Shown here piece by piece: positions 8,837 to 17,646 of a stretch of 64,000 bases of DNA. Where the stretch lies: positions 3,190,494-3,254,493 of the forward strand of contig NZ_CP160388.1 in NCBI RefSeq assembly GCF_040732315.1, read 5' to 3'. Position 1 is the first letter of the stretch, and each line of letters begins with the position of its first letter. A model generated the notes under the pieces. It was not told the origin of the DNA. It saw only the letters and a program-made list of their open reading frames with translations, and did not search any database. The DNA is from Oryzisolibacter sp. LB2S. Lineage in GTDB: Bacteria; Pseudomonadota; Gammaproteobacteria; Burkholderiales; Burkholderiaceae_C. A program made the translations under genes and the position numbers.

Positions 8837-9241
8837 ATGAAGCGCCGTGATGAATCTTCCGACTGGATGTGGTCCAACGCCCTGGCGGCGCTGGACCACA
8901 TGGAACGCCTGCACCGCCAGCTGTTTCAGCCGCGCCATGCGGGCGCGCCCGGGTGGGAGCCGCCCGTCGACGTGCTCGAGACCGAGCATGCGCTGCTGAT
9001 CTACGTGGCCCTGCCCGGCGTGGACGCCTGCGACGTGCACGCGGTCATCGACCAGGGCGCGCTGGTCGTGAGCGGCCACCGCGTGCTGCCCCAGCCGCTG
9101 CGCACCGCCGTCATCCACCGCCTGGAGCTGCCGCAGGGCCGCTTCGAGCGCCGCATCGCACTGCCGCCCGGCCGCTACTCGGCCGCCAAGGTGGCGAGCG
9201 AGCGCGGCTGTCTGCTCATTCGCCTGGAGAAGACGCCATGA
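8837..9241 (+). CDS. Hsp20/alpha-crystallin small heat-shock protein
   Basis: ATP-independent holdase chaperone of 134 residues. The alpha-crystallin domain covers about residues 38-130 (PPVDVLETEHALLIYVALPG at its start, IHRLELPQGRFERRIALP in the middle). A canonical C-terminal IxI motif is not obvious, and the usual N-glycine AxxxxGVL box is absent. ATG 8837 is the only start giving a compact N-terminus. The stop overlaps the lon start (ATGA, 9238-9241), so chaperone and protease are translationally coupled. Coupling suggests that hold-and-degrade quality control is co-induced. Confidence 0.88.
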   Translation: MKRRDESSDWMWSNALAALDHMERLHRQLFQPRHAGAPGWEPPVDVLETEHALLIYVALPGVDACDVHAVIDQGALVVSGHRVLPQPLRTAVIHRLELPQGRFERRIALPPGRYSAAKVASERGCLLIRLEKTP

Positions 9242-11667
9242 GCGACGCAGGCCACAAGGGCGAAAGCGAGGGCAGCGGCGTCATCCTGGTGGATGCCAGT
9301 GGCCAGGCCATCACCACGAACGCGGCGCAGCAGCCCGCCGCCGAGGCCACGCAGACCTTTGCGCCCGACGTGCTGCCCATCGTGCCCATGCGCGAATCGG
9401 TGCTGTTTCCGGGCACGGTCTTCCCCATCACCATAGGCCGTGAGGGCTCGGTCCTGGCGGCGCAGCAGGCGCTGCGCGAGGAACGCCCCATAGGCATCCT
9501 GATGCAGCGCCAGGCGGGCGACGAGGAGGTCACGCCGGACCAGCTGCACCGCATGGGCACGGTGGCCAACATACTGCGCTACGTGAATCTGCCGGACGGC
9601 GAACATCACCTGGTGATCCAGGGTCTGCAGCGCTTTCGCGTGCTCGAATTCGTGCAGCAAGCCCCCTTCCTCGCCGCACGCGTCGAGTTCCTGGACGAGC
9701 CGGCACAGGACGGGCCCGAGCTCGCCGCGCGCCTGCTGCTCCTGAAGCAGCAGGCCATGGAGGCGCTGCAGCTGCTGCCGCAGACGCCGCAGCCCCTGGT
9801 GCTGGCCGTGCAGTCGGCCAGCGCGGCCGGGGCGCTCGCGGACCTGATCGCCGCCTATTCGGACTTCGAGCCCGCGCAGAAGCAGGAGCTCATCGAGACC
9901 ACGGATCTGCTCGCTCGCACGGACAAGGTCTCCGCCCTGCTCGCCAGGCGCATAGAGGTGCTGCGGCTGTCGCAGGAGATCGGTGAGCGCACCAAGGCCA
10001 CGCTCGACGAGAACCAGCGCCGCGCCATCCTGCGCGAGCAGATGGCCTCGATCCAGAAGGCGCTGGGCGAGGACGACGGCAAGGCGCAGGAGGTGGCCGA
10101 TCTGAGGAAAAGAATTGCCGCCGCCCACATGCCCGACGAGGTCGGCGAGGCCGCGCAGAAGGAGCTGCGCCGCTACGAGCGCATGCCCGACGGCGCCATG
10201 GAGGCGGGCATGGTGCGCACCTATCTGGACTGGCTGATCGAGCTGCCCTGGGCCGAGCCCGCGCCGCGCGACATCGACATCGCCGCCGCGCGCCGGGTGC
10301 TCGACGAGGACCATTTCGGCCTCGACAAGATCAAGCAGCGCATCGTCGAGTTCCTCGCGGTGCGCAAGCTCGCGCCGCACGGCAAGGCACCCATCCTGTG
10401 CTTCGTGGGCCCGCCGGGCGTGGGCAAGACCTCGCTGGGCCAGTCGATCGCGCGCGCCATGGGGCGGCCGTTCGCCCATGTGAGCCTGGGCGGCGTGCAC
10501 GACGAGTCCGAGATCCGCGGCCACCGGCGCACCTATGTCGGCGCGCTGCCGGGCAACATCATTCAGGCCATCCGCAAGGCCAGGGCGCGCGACTGCGTGA
10601 TGATGCTCGACGAGATCGACAAGATGGGCCGCGGCATCCAGGGCGACCCTTCGGCCGCCATGCTCGAGGTGCTGGACCCGGCGCAGAACAACGTCTTTCG
10701 CGACAACTACCTGGGCGTGCCGTTCGACCTGAGCCGCATGGTGTTCATCACCACCGCCAACACGCTGGAGACCATCCCCGGCCCGCTGCGCGACCGCATG
10801 GAGATCGTGCAGCTGTCGAGCTACACCGAGAACGAGAAGTTCCAGATTGCCCGGCGCTACCTGGTGCGCCGCGAGCTAGAGGCCAACGGCGTGAGCGCCG
10901 CGCAGGTCACGCTCGCCGACGACGCGATCCGCGCCATCATCCGCGACTACACACGCGAGGCGGGCGTGCGCAACCTGCAGCGCGAGATCGGCCGCGTGCT
11001 GCGCCACGCCGCGGTGCGGATCGCCGACGGCTCGGCCACCCAGGTGGCAATCGGCGTGGACGACCTGCACGGCATCCTCGGCCCCAGGCGCTTCGAGAAC
11101 GAGGTCGCGCTGCGCACCAGCACGCCTGGCGTGGCCACCGGCATGGCCTGGACCCCCGTGGGCGGCGACATCCTGTTCATCGAGGCCACGAGCTACGCCG
11201 GCAAGGGCAGCCTCATCCTCACCGGACAGCTGGGCGACGTGATGAAGGAAAGCGCGCAGGCGGCGTTCTCGCTCATCAAGCATCGTGCGCGCGAGCTCGG
11301 CATCGACGAGAAGCGACTCGCTCGCATCGACGTGCATGTGCATGTGCCCGAGGGCGCCACGCCCAAGGACGGGCCGAGCGCCGGCGTGGCCATGTTCACG
11401 GCCCTGGTGTCCTTGCTCACGGGTCGCACCGTGCGCAGCGACACCGCCATGACGGGCGAGATCAGCCTGCGCGGCCTGGTGCTGCCGATCGGCGGCGTGA
11501 AGGAAAAGGTCATCGCGGCCGACGCCGCCGGCATCACACGCGTGATGCTGCCCGCGCGCAACCGGCGCGACTTCGACGAGATTCCCGAGGAGGTGCGCGC
11601 GCGCCTGGAGTTCATCTGGCTCGAACGCGTGGACGATGCCATCGCCGCGGCGCTGGAACCAAGATAG
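9238..11667 (+). CDS. lon: ATP-dependent Lon protease (LonA type)
   Basis: Lon degrades misfolded and regulatory proteins in the cytosol. The 809-residue protein has an N-terminal substrate-binding LON domain (LPIVPMRESVLFPGTVFPI near residue 42), a coiled-coil linker, an AAA+ module with Walker A GPPGVGKTS around residue 391 and Walker B MMLDEIDK, and a C-terminal serine-lysine protease domain. The catalytic dyad is Ser714 (KDGPSAGVA) and Lys757 (GGVKEK), spaced 43 residues apart as in E. coli Lon. It has a longer, polar N-terminal tail than E. coli Lon. Linkage to hsp20 instead of clpX suggests it may be a second lon copy, which cannot be checked here. Confidence 0.96.
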   Translation: MSDAGHKGESEGSGVILVDASGQAITTNAAQQPAAEATQTFAPDVLPIVPMRESVLFPGTVFPITIGREGSVLAAQQALREERPIGILMQRQAGDEEVTPDQLHRMGTVANILRYVNLPDGEHHLVIQGLQRFRVLEFVQQAPFLAARVEFLDEPAQDGPELAARLLLLKQQAMEALQLLPQTPQPLVLAVQSASAAGALADLIAAYSDFEPAQKQELIETTDLLARTDKVSALLARRIEVLRLSQEIGERTKATLDENQRRAILREQMASIQKALGEDDGKAQEVADLRKRIAAAHMPDEVGEAAQKELRRYERMPDGAMEAGMVRTYLDWLIELPWAEPAPRDIDIAAARRVLDEDHFGLDKIKQRIVEFLAVRKLAPHGKAPILCFVGPPGVGKTSLGQSIARAMGRPFAHVSLGGVHDESEIRGHRRTYVGALPGNIIQAIRKARARDCVMMLDEIDKMGRGIQGDPSAAMLEVLDPAQNNVFRDNYLGVPFDLSRMVFITTANTLETIPGPLRDRMEIVQLSSYTENEKFQIARRYLVRRELEANGVSAAQVTLADDAIRAIIRDYTREAGVRNLQREIGRVLRHAAVRIADGSATQVAIGVDDLHGILGPRRFENEVALRTSTPGVATGMAWTPVGGDILFIEATSYAGKGSLILTGQLGDVMKESAQAAFSLIKHRARELGIDEKRLARIDVHVHVPEGATPKDGPSAGVAMFTALVSLLTGRTVRSDTAMTGEISLRGLVLPIGGVKEKVIAADAAGITRVMLPARNRRDFDEIPEEVRARLEFIWLERVDDAIAAALEPR

Positions 11668-11767
11668 ACATCGGGGCATGTCGCCCCCCAGGCCGCGCAG
11701 CCGGCACGCGGCCCGGTCGGTCACTGCACGCGCCCGCCGGCCTGCTGCGGCGCGAGCACCTTCGTGG

Positions 11768-11790
11768 GCGCGTGGCCGGTGCCCACGCGC
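11768..11790. terminator. Hairpin between convergent lon and EF-G-like gene
   Basis: GCGCGTGG (11768-11775) and CCACGCGC (11783-11790) form a perfect 8-bp stem with a 7-base loop. It abuts the stop codon of the minus-strand gene (11791). No T-tract is present, so it may be a Rho-assisted or mRNA-stabilising hairpin shared by both genes. Confidence 0.45.
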
Positions 11791-13842
11791 TCATTCATCC
11801 TCCCGCACCTTGTACTGACCCGCCAGCTGCTGCTGCACCTGCGGCGGCACGGCCTCGTAATGCGACAGGGCCAGGGTGTAACTGCCCTGGCCCGCGGTGA
11901 GGGCGTTGAGGCGGTTCTGGTAGTCCACGAGCTCGGCCAGGGGCACCTGGGCGGTGATGGCCACCTGGCCGGGCCGCGGGCTGTCGGTGCCGCTGACCAG
12001 GCCACGGCGCGCCGACAGGTCGCCGGTGATGGCACCCGTGCTGCCATCGGGCGCGGTGATGGTCAGCAGCGCGACAGGCTCGAGCACGGTGGGCGCGGCC
12101 TCGCGGATGGCGGCCTGCACGGCCTTTTTGCCGGCCGTGACGAAGGCCACCTCCTTGCTGTCGACCGCATGGTGCTTGCCGTCGTGCACGATGACGCGGA
12201 TGTCGTGCACGGGGTAGCCGGCGATGACGCCCTCGGCCAGCGCCTCGCGCACGCCCTTCTCGACCGCGGGCATGAACTGGCCCGGAATGGCGCCACCCTT
12301 GACCTGATCGACAAACTCGAAGCCCGCGCCGCGCGGCAGCGGCTCGACGCGCAGGTGCACCTCGCCAAACTGCCCGGCGCCACCGCTCTGCTTCTTGTGG
12401 CGGTATTGCGCCGCGGCGCCCTGCGCAATGGTTTCGCGGAAGGCGATGCGCGGCGGCCGGGTCTGGACCTCGAACTTGTAGGCACCCTGCAGGCGCTCGA
12501 GCAGCATGCGCAGGTGCAGCTCGCCCAGGCCGTAGACCACGGTCTCGTGCGTGCTGGCCAGGCGCTCCATCTTCAGGCAGGGGTCCTCGGCCACGAGCCT
12601 GGCCATGACCTCCCACAGGCGCTGCTCGTCGCCGCGCTTGCTGGTCTGCACGGCCAGGCCGTGCACCGGCACCGGCAGGGGCAGCGGGCGCAGGCGGATA
12701 TGCGCGTCCTCGGCGGCGTCGTGCAGCACGGCGTCGTAGTGCAGCTCGTCGATCTTGCCTATGGTGCAGATGTCGCCCGGCCCGGCGCTGGGCACTTCCA
12801 CATGGTTCTTGCCCTGCTGCAGGAACAGATGGCCGACCTTGAACGGCTTGCGTCCGTCGCCGATGAACAGCTGCGACGCCGGGGTGATGGTGCCCTGGTG
12901 CACGCGCACATAGGCCAGGCGCCCCACGTAGGGGTCTATGCTGATCTTGAACACCTGCGCCAGCACATGGGCCGCCGGGTCGGGGCGTGCGTGCATCAGG
13001 GTGGCGGCCTCGCCCTCGCCGTTGAGGAAATCGGGCGGATTGCCCTCGGTGGGGTTGGGCAGCAGGCGCGTGATGATGTCGAGCAGCTCGGCCACGCCGG
13101 CGCCGCTGCGCGCCGAGACGAAGCAGACCGGGATCAGGTGGCCCTCGCGCAGGGCCTGCTCCAGCGGGGCGTGCAGCTCGCTGGCGTCGATGTCGCCGTC
13201 GTTCAGATAGCGCTCGACGAAGTCGCCATCGACCTCGACCACCTGCTCGACCAGCGCGCGGTGGGCGTCGGCCACGGCCCCGAAGTCGCTCTCGCCCTCG
13301 CGGTTGTAGAAGCAGTCCACGACCCGCGTGGCGCCAGCGGCGGGCAGGTTGAGCGGCAGGCATTCGCTGCCGAACTCGGCCTGGATGGAGGCCAGCAGCG
13401 CGGGCAGGTCCACCCCCTCGGCGTCGATCTTGTTGACGATGATCAGGCGGTCCTGACGGCGCTCGGCGGCCCAGTCCATCATGCGCCGCGCCATGGGCTC
13501 GATGCCGGTGGCGGCGTTGATGACGACGGCGCAGGTCTCCACGGCCTCCAGCGCCGGCAGGCTCTGGCCTATGAAGTCGGGCAGGCCGGGGGTGTCGATC
13601 AGGTGCACGCGGCAGTCCTCGTGCGACAGATGCATGCACGACGCCTGCAGCGAGTGCTGGACCTTGATTTCCTGCGGGTCGTGGTCGCTCACGGTGCTGC
13701 CGCGCTCCACGCTGCCGATCGCTCCTATGGCGCCGCTGGCCTGCAACAAGGCCTCGGCCAGCGTGGTCTTGCCGGCGGCGCCGGCCCCGACCAGGGCCAG
13801 GGTGCGTATCTGTTCCACGGGATTGGGGTTCGCAGTCGTCAT
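11791..13842 (-). CDS. Elongation factor G-like translational GTPase (FusA2 type)
   Basis: 683-residue paralogue of EF-G. The P-loop is GAGAAGKTTL near residue 18, the G3 motif DTPGLPDF, and the G4 motif NKID. EF-G domains II-V follow (KKQSGGAGQFGEVHLR and VHDIRVIVHDGKHHAVDSKE mark domains IV and V). Canonical EF-G has GHVDHGKTT-like P-loops and rpsL/rpsG/tuf neighbours. This one is alone and divergent, so it belongs to the EF-G-like group whose function is unclear. Proposed roles elsewhere include ribosome recycling or stress translation. The ATG at 13842 has a strong AGGAG 6 bp upstream. Confidence 0.9.
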   Translation of the reverse strand: MTTANPNPVEQIRTLALVGAGAAGKTTLAEALLQASGAIGAIGSVERGSTVSDHDPQEIKVQHSLQASCMHLSHEDCRVHLIDTPGLPDFIGQSLPALEAVETCAVVINAATGIEPMARRMMDWAAERRQDRLIIVNKIDAEGVDLPALLASIQAEFGSECLPLNLPAAGATRVVDCFYNREGESDFGAVADAHRALVEQVVEVDGDFVERYLNDGDIDASELHAPLEQALREGHLIPVCFVSARSGAGVAELLDIITRLLPNPTEGNPPDFLNGEGEAATLMHARPDPAAHVLAQVFKISIDPYVGRLAYVRVHQGTITPASQLFIGDGRKPFKVGHLFLQQGKNHVEVPSAGPGDICTIGKIDELHYDAVLHDAAEDAHIRLRPLPLPVPVHGLAVQTSKRGDEQRLWEVMARLVAEDPCLKMERLASTHETVVYGLGELHLRMLLERLQGAYKFEVQTRPPRIAFRETIAQGAAAQYRHKKQSGGAGQFGEVHLRVEPLPRGAGFEFVDQVKGGAIPGQFMPAVEKGVREALAEGVIAGYPVHDIRVIVHDGKHHAVDSKEVAFVTAGKKAVQAAIREAAPTVLEPVALLTITAPDGSTGAITGDLSARRGLVSGTDSPRPGQVAITAQVPLAELVDYQNRLNALTAGQGSYTLALSHYEAVPPQVQQQLAGQYKVREDE

Positions 13843-13943
13843 GGAGCGCTCCTCCGGTGATGGGCGTTGTGGTGCGCCCATCATGCCGCGCGGCCATGCG
13901 CTTGGAAAGTGCGTGCGCCAGGGGCGGCGGCGCAATGCGTGCG

Positions 13944-13970
13944 TGGATGCCCGCGCTCGCGGGGATGGCG
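13944..13970. repeat. REP-like half element
   Basis: TGGATGCCCGCGCTCGCGGG followed by GATGGCG. It matches the right arm of the inverted pair at 23053-23137 with a few substitutions. It lies in the 167-bp gap upstream of the EF-G-like gene. Confidence 0.5.
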
Positions 13971-14009
13971 TTGGCCCCTTCAGCCCATCGTCAGTGGACT
14001 ACCCATGAA

Positions 14010-14456
14010 TCACAGGCCGCCCGTGCGCTTGATCTTGGGGTCGGAGTAGGTGGGCGACTGCAGGTCATTCCTGGCCTGCTGGGCCAGGCGCTCCTGCAGG
14101 GTGGTCTTGTTGACCTCCTGGGCCAGCTCCACGGCGCTGCCGCTGGCGCGCCACATGGACTGGATGAATTCCAGCATCACCTGGTGCAGCGGCGGATCCC
14201 GGGGCGGCTCCTCGGCCTCGGCGGGCCTGGCCTTCTTGTCCAGCGGCAGCGTCCAGTCACGGTTTTGCTCGTCGGGTGCCGTGGGTTGGGTGGGCTCGCG
14301 CACGGTGGCGCCCTCCCCCAGTCGGTCCACGGATTCGACGGGGTTGGCCGCGTTCACCGGGCGCACGGCCACGGCTCCCGAGGCGCCGGTGGAATACAGA
14401 TCCGCGCCCTGAGAACGCCACTGGGCAGGCAATCGGTCTACAGGCGGCAGTTGCAT
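14010..14456 (-). CDS. Conserved-looking hypothetical protein, proline-rich
   Basis: 148-residue product that I do not recognise. The N-terminal half is low-complexity and rich in Pro, Ala, Glu and Asp. The C-terminal half (about residues 85-148) is a predicted amphipathic helix region (LHQVMLEFIQSMWRASGSAV). There is no signal peptide, membrane segment or cysteine. A good AAGGAG lies 10 bp before ATG 14456, which supports translation. Codon composition matches its neighbours. It sits between the EF-G-like gene and the cyanophycin-associated genes on the same strand, but with gaps of over 130 bp on both sides. No function proposed. Confidence 0.6.
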   Translation of the reverse strand: MQLPPVDRLPAQWRSQGADLYSTGASGAVAVRPVNAANPVESVDRLGEGATVREPTQPTAPDEQNRDWTLPLDKKARPAEAEEPPRDPPLHQVMLEFIQSMWRASGSAVELAQEVNKTTLQERLAQQARNDLQSPTYSDPKIKRTGGL

Positions 14457-14539
14457 GGCATGGGCTCCTTGTGAATGCGCACAAGGCGGGGCATACAGCG
14501 ACCGCCTCGTCGTACACCCATTTCGACAAAATGCAGGGC

Positions 14540-14559
14540 AAATTTAGGCTTTTTAGCCC
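14540..14559 (-). terminator. Small hairpin after the DUF1854 gene
   Basis: On the minus strand GGCT-AAAA-AGCC (14547-14558) is followed by TAAATTTG. It is a weak stem, but it is correctly placed to end the ABC transporter-DUF1854 transcript. Confidence 0.35.
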
Positions 14560-14603
14560 AATTGCCATGTAACGCCCGTCCAGCAAGCGCCAAGTGCTAC
14601 AAA
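14551..14603 (-). repeat. Dispersed repeat, copy C (overlaps the DUF1854 stop codon)
   Basis: On the minus strand TTTTGTAGCACTTGGCGCTT, then GGACGGGCGTTACATGGCAA. The box order equals the other copies. The (A)TAGC box provides the TAG stop codon of the DUF1854 protein. Confidence 0.55.
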
Positions 14604-15076
14604 AATCTTTCGAGCAGCTTGCGTGACGCCCGGTCCAGGGCGGTGCTGTCGGGCACGTGGAACTGCATGCCGTCGCTGGCGGCGATGAGCAGCCGGGTGC
14701 GCCCGGCCAGGCGGCGTATGTCCTCCTCGCCCTTGAGCACGAGCTGCGCGGCGCCGCGGTCGGTCTCCACCTCCCAGGTGCTGGGCGTGGAAAAGCTCGA
14801 CACGCTGCGGATGCGCGTGATGGTCGGCACGAACTCGCGCGCGGCCAGCTCTTCCTCGATGAGCGCACGCTGGGCCGCGGGCAGATCCGCCAGGCGCTGC
14901 ACCCAGGCGAGCTCATGGCCGTCGCTGCCGACCAGGGACAGGCCCTCGAGCGGCGCGGCGATGGGGAAGGCGCGCACGGGCGTGACGGCCTCGTGCTCGG
15001 TGCCGTCCGGCAGGCGCAGCACCAAGCGGCCATGGGGATTGCGGTGCAGGTCGAAGCGGGATGTGGTGGTGTTCAT
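14597..15076 (-). CDS. DUF1854 protein associated with cyanophycin metabolism
   Basis: 159-residue cytosolic protein of the DUF1854 family, found beside cyanophycin synthetase and a matching ABC transporter in betaproteobacteria. Visible family features are FDLHRNPHGRLVLRLPDG at the start, AFPIAAPLEGLSLVGSDGHE, and the Arg-rich TITRIRSVSSFSTPSTWEVE segment around residue 90. Function is unknown. It follows the ABC transporter gene on the minus strand with a short overlap of the upstream ORF end, so the two are co-transcribed. I use ATG 15076; an upstream start at 15094 would add six residues. The stop codon lies in repeat copy C. Confidence 0.8.
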   Translation of the reverse strand: MNTTTSRFDLHRNPHGRLVLRLPDGTEHEAVTPVRAFPIAAPLEGLSLVGSDGHELAWVQRLADLPAAQRALIEEELAAREFVPTITRIRSVSSFSTPSTWEVETDRGAAQLVLKGEEDIRRLAGRTRLLIAASDGMQFHVPDSTALDRASRKLLERFL

Positions 15077-15090
15077 GGCGGCGTCTCTTC

Positions 15091-17397
15091 TCACTTGCCG
15101 GCCGGGTGGGCCGAATGTTCGCGCCCCTCGATGCGCACGCCCGCGGCCTCGGCGTCTTCCTCGGCCCGCCGCGCCTGGGCCTGGTAGAGGCGCCAGTAGG
15201 CGCCCTCCTGGGCCATGAGCTCGTCGTGCGGGCCGACCTCGACGATCTCGCCACGGTCCATGACCACCAGGCGGTCGGCCTTGCGCAGCGTGGACAGGCG
15301 GTGGGCGATGGCGATGGTGGTGCGGCCCTGCACCAGGTTGTCCAGGGCCTTCTGGATTTCCTTCTCGGTCTCGGTGTCCACGGCCGAGGTGGCCTCGTCC
15401 AGGATCAGGATGCGCGGGTCGATGAGCAGCGCGCGCGCGATGCTGATGCGCTGGCGCTCGCCGCCCGACAGGCCCTGGCCGCGCTCGCCCACCAGGCTGT
15501 CGTAGCCATGCGGCAGGCGCAGGATGAACTCGTGCGCGTGCGCGGCGCGCGCGGCGGCCACGATCTCCTCGCGCGTGGCGTCGGGCCTGCCGTAGGCGAT
15601 GTTCTCGGCGATGGTGCCGAAGAACAGAAACGGCTCCTGCAGCACCAGGCCGATGTGGCGGCGGAAGTCGGAGACGGCCATGCGGCGTATGTCCACGCCG
15701 TCGACCAGGATGGCGCCGTCGCTCACGTCATAGAAGCGGCTGATCAGGTTCACCAGCGTGCTCTTGCCCGAGCCGCTGTGACCCACGAGGCCGATCATCT
15801 CGCCGGGGCGTATGGCCAGCGACAGGTTCTTGATCACCGTGCGGCTGCCGTAGCGGAAACCCACGTCGCGCATCTCGATGGCGCCGGCCACCTTGTCCAC
15901 GCGCACCGGATTGGCCGGGTCGGGCACGGTGCTCACATGGTCCAGGATGTCGAAGATGCGCTTGGCGCCGGCCGCGGCCTTCTGCGTCACGCTCACGATG
16001 CGGCTCATGGAGTCGAGCCGCGTGTAGAAGCGCCCGATGTAGGCAATGAAGGCCGCAAGCACACCGACGGTGATCTGGTTTCTTGCCACGAGCCAGATGC
16101 CGAAGCCCCAGACCACGAGCAGGCCGACCTCGGTCAGCAGCGACACCGTGGGCGCGAACAGGCTCCAGGTCTTGTTGAGCCTGTCGTTGACCTCCAGGTT
16201 GTGCTGGTTGGCGGCGCGAAAGCGCTGGGCCTCGCGCGCTTCCTGCGCAAAGGCCTTGACGACGCGGATGCCGGGAATGGTGTCGGCCAGCACGTTGGTG
16301 ACCTCGCTCCAGACGCGGTCAATCTTCTCGAAGCCCGTGCGCAGCCGGTCGCGCACGTTGTGGATGAGCCAGGCGATGAAGGGCAGCGGCACCAGCGTGA
16401 CCAGCGCCAGCCAGGGGTTGATGGAGAACAGGATCACCGAGGTCATGACGATCATGAGCACGTCGGTGGCGAAATCGAGCGCGTTGAGCGACAGAAAGAC
16501 GTTGATGCGGTCGGTTTCCGAGCCTATGCGCGCCATCAGGTCGCCCGTGCGCTTGCTGCCGAAGTAGTCGAGCGACAGGCGCAGCAGGTGCTCGTAGGTG
16601 CTGGTGCGCAGGTCCGCGCCTATGCGCTCGGACACCAGGGCCAGGATGTAGGTGCGCGCCCAGCCCAGGCCCCAGGCCAGCAGTGCCGCACCCAGCAGCC
16701 CGCCCAGGTACATGAGGACCAGCCAGGGGTCTATGGCCTTGCCGCTCTGGTAGGGGATGAGGATGTCGTCCATGAGCGGGATGGTCATGTACGGCGGCAC
16801 CAGCGACGCGGCGGTGGAGGCCAGCGTGAGCGCAAAGCCCGCGGCCAGCTGCTTCTTGTACGGCCGGGCGAAGCGCCACAGGCGCAGCAGCACCCAGGTC
16901 GAGGCCTGGGGCGGCTGCAGGCGTGCGCAGGCCGGGCATTCGTCGCTGTCGGGGGGCAGCGGCGTGCCGCAGGCGGCGCAGCGCGGCACGTCCTCCTTCT
17001 GGACGATGGCCGCCTGGGGGTTTTGCAGGCGATCGACCTGCTCCTCCAGGCTCTGCTGCAGGTGCAGGGCCTGCGGGTGGCGACCGAGCGTAAAGCGCCA
17101 CAGCGCCAGGCGCTCGTGCGCGTCGTGCAGCTCCAAGGTGCCCACGCCGCCATGGTCGAGCATGCGCAGCTGCATGCCGGGCGCGAGCAGCCATTGCCGG
17201 ACGCCGGCGTCCGCGCCGCAGGCCAGCAGGCGCCGCTCGGTGAGCACCAGCAGGCCGGGCGCAAAGCGCAGGTCGGGCGTCAGGTCAACCTCGAAGGCGG
17301 CCTGGACGTTTTCATCGGGTGCGAGCACGGCTCGCAGTTCGGCCCCCAAGGGGCCGGGCAAGACACCCGAGGCGTCCACTGAATGGTGATGTTGCAT
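15091..17397 (-). CDS. ABC transporter (exporter type) with N-terminal zinc ribbon, cyanophycin-associated
   Basis: 768-residue half-transporter with fused membrane and ATPase domains. Residues 1-135 form an extra cytosolic domain, then a tetracysteine ribbon (Cys140, Cys143, Cys154, Cys157; CAACGTPLPPDSDECPAC). Six transmembrane segments cover about residues 175-470. The ATPase domain has Walker A GHSGSGKST, signature LSGGERQR and Walker B ILILDEATSA. It should work as a homodimer exporting an unknown substrate. The family is linked by context to cyanophycin genes, which here diverge at 17647. Its role in polymer metabolism, possibly dipeptide or arginine handling, is not established. Confidence 0.88.
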   Translation of the reverse strand: MQHHHSVDASGVLPGPLGAELRAVLAPDENVQAAFEVDLTPDLRFAPGLLVLTERRLLACGADAGVRQWLLAPGMQLRMLDHGGVGTLELHDAHERLALWRFTLGRHPQALHLQQSLEEQVDRLQNPQAAIVQKEDVPRCAACGTPLPPDSDECPACARLQPPQASTWVLLRLWRFARPYKKQLAAGFALTLASTAASLVPPYMTIPLMDDILIPYQSGKAIDPWLVLMYLGGLLGAALLAWGLGWARTYILALVSERIGADLRTSTYEHLLRLSLDYFGSKRTGDLMARIGSETDRINVFLSLNALDFATDVLMIVMTSVILFSINPWLALVTLVPLPFIAWLIHNVRDRLRTGFEKIDRVWSEVTNVLADTIPGIRVVKAFAQEAREAQRFRAANQHNLEVNDRLNKTWSLFAPTVSLLTEVGLLVVWGFGIWLVARNQITVGVLAAFIAYIGRFYTRLDSMSRIVSVTQKAAAGAKRIFDILDHVSTVPDPANPVRVDKVAGAIEMRDVGFRYGSRTVIKNLSLAIRPGEMIGLVGHSGSGKSTLVNLISRFYDVSDGAILVDGVDIRRMAVSDFRRHIGLVLQEPFLFFGTIAENIAYGRPDATREEIVAAARAAHAHEFILRLPHGYDSLVGERGQGLSGGERQRISIARALLIDPRILILDEATSAVDTETEKEIQKALDNLVQGRTTIAIAHRLSTLRKADRLVVMDRGEIVEVGPHDELMAQEGAYWRLYQAQARRAEEDAEAAGVRIEGREHSAHPAGK

Positions 17398-17434
17398 TTT
17401 GTTCTGTCAGTCCGTCCCCGCTCGGGCGGGGCAT

Positions 17435-17567
17435 TGGCCCATGGGCGCTGGCCCATGGCCGGCATTGTCGGCCAGCGCGCGGCGGTGGCAGGCGCGACCG
17501 CGGCATCACCCCCTAACGCATGGCGGGCCCCGGCGGCTGACACCGGCTGACAGACTGTGAGACAGTC
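17435..17567. promoter_or_regulatory. Repeats and palindrome in the cyanophycin divergent promoter region
   Basis: The 249-bp gap between the ABC transporter and the first cyanophycin gene holds TGGCCCATGG twice (17435 and 17449, 14 bp apart), two GGCTGACA copies near 17536 and 17545, and the perfect palindrome GACTGT-GAG-ACAGTC (17553-17567). These could be operators for coordinate control of the two transcripts. No promoter hexamers close to consensus are evident. Confidence 0.35.
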
Positions 17568-17646
17568 GCCCGCCGTTCTGGGCGCACAATTCAGCCACGG
17601 CGCCGCCCCGACGGGGCGGGCATCCGAATCTTCCACCCTGCATTTC

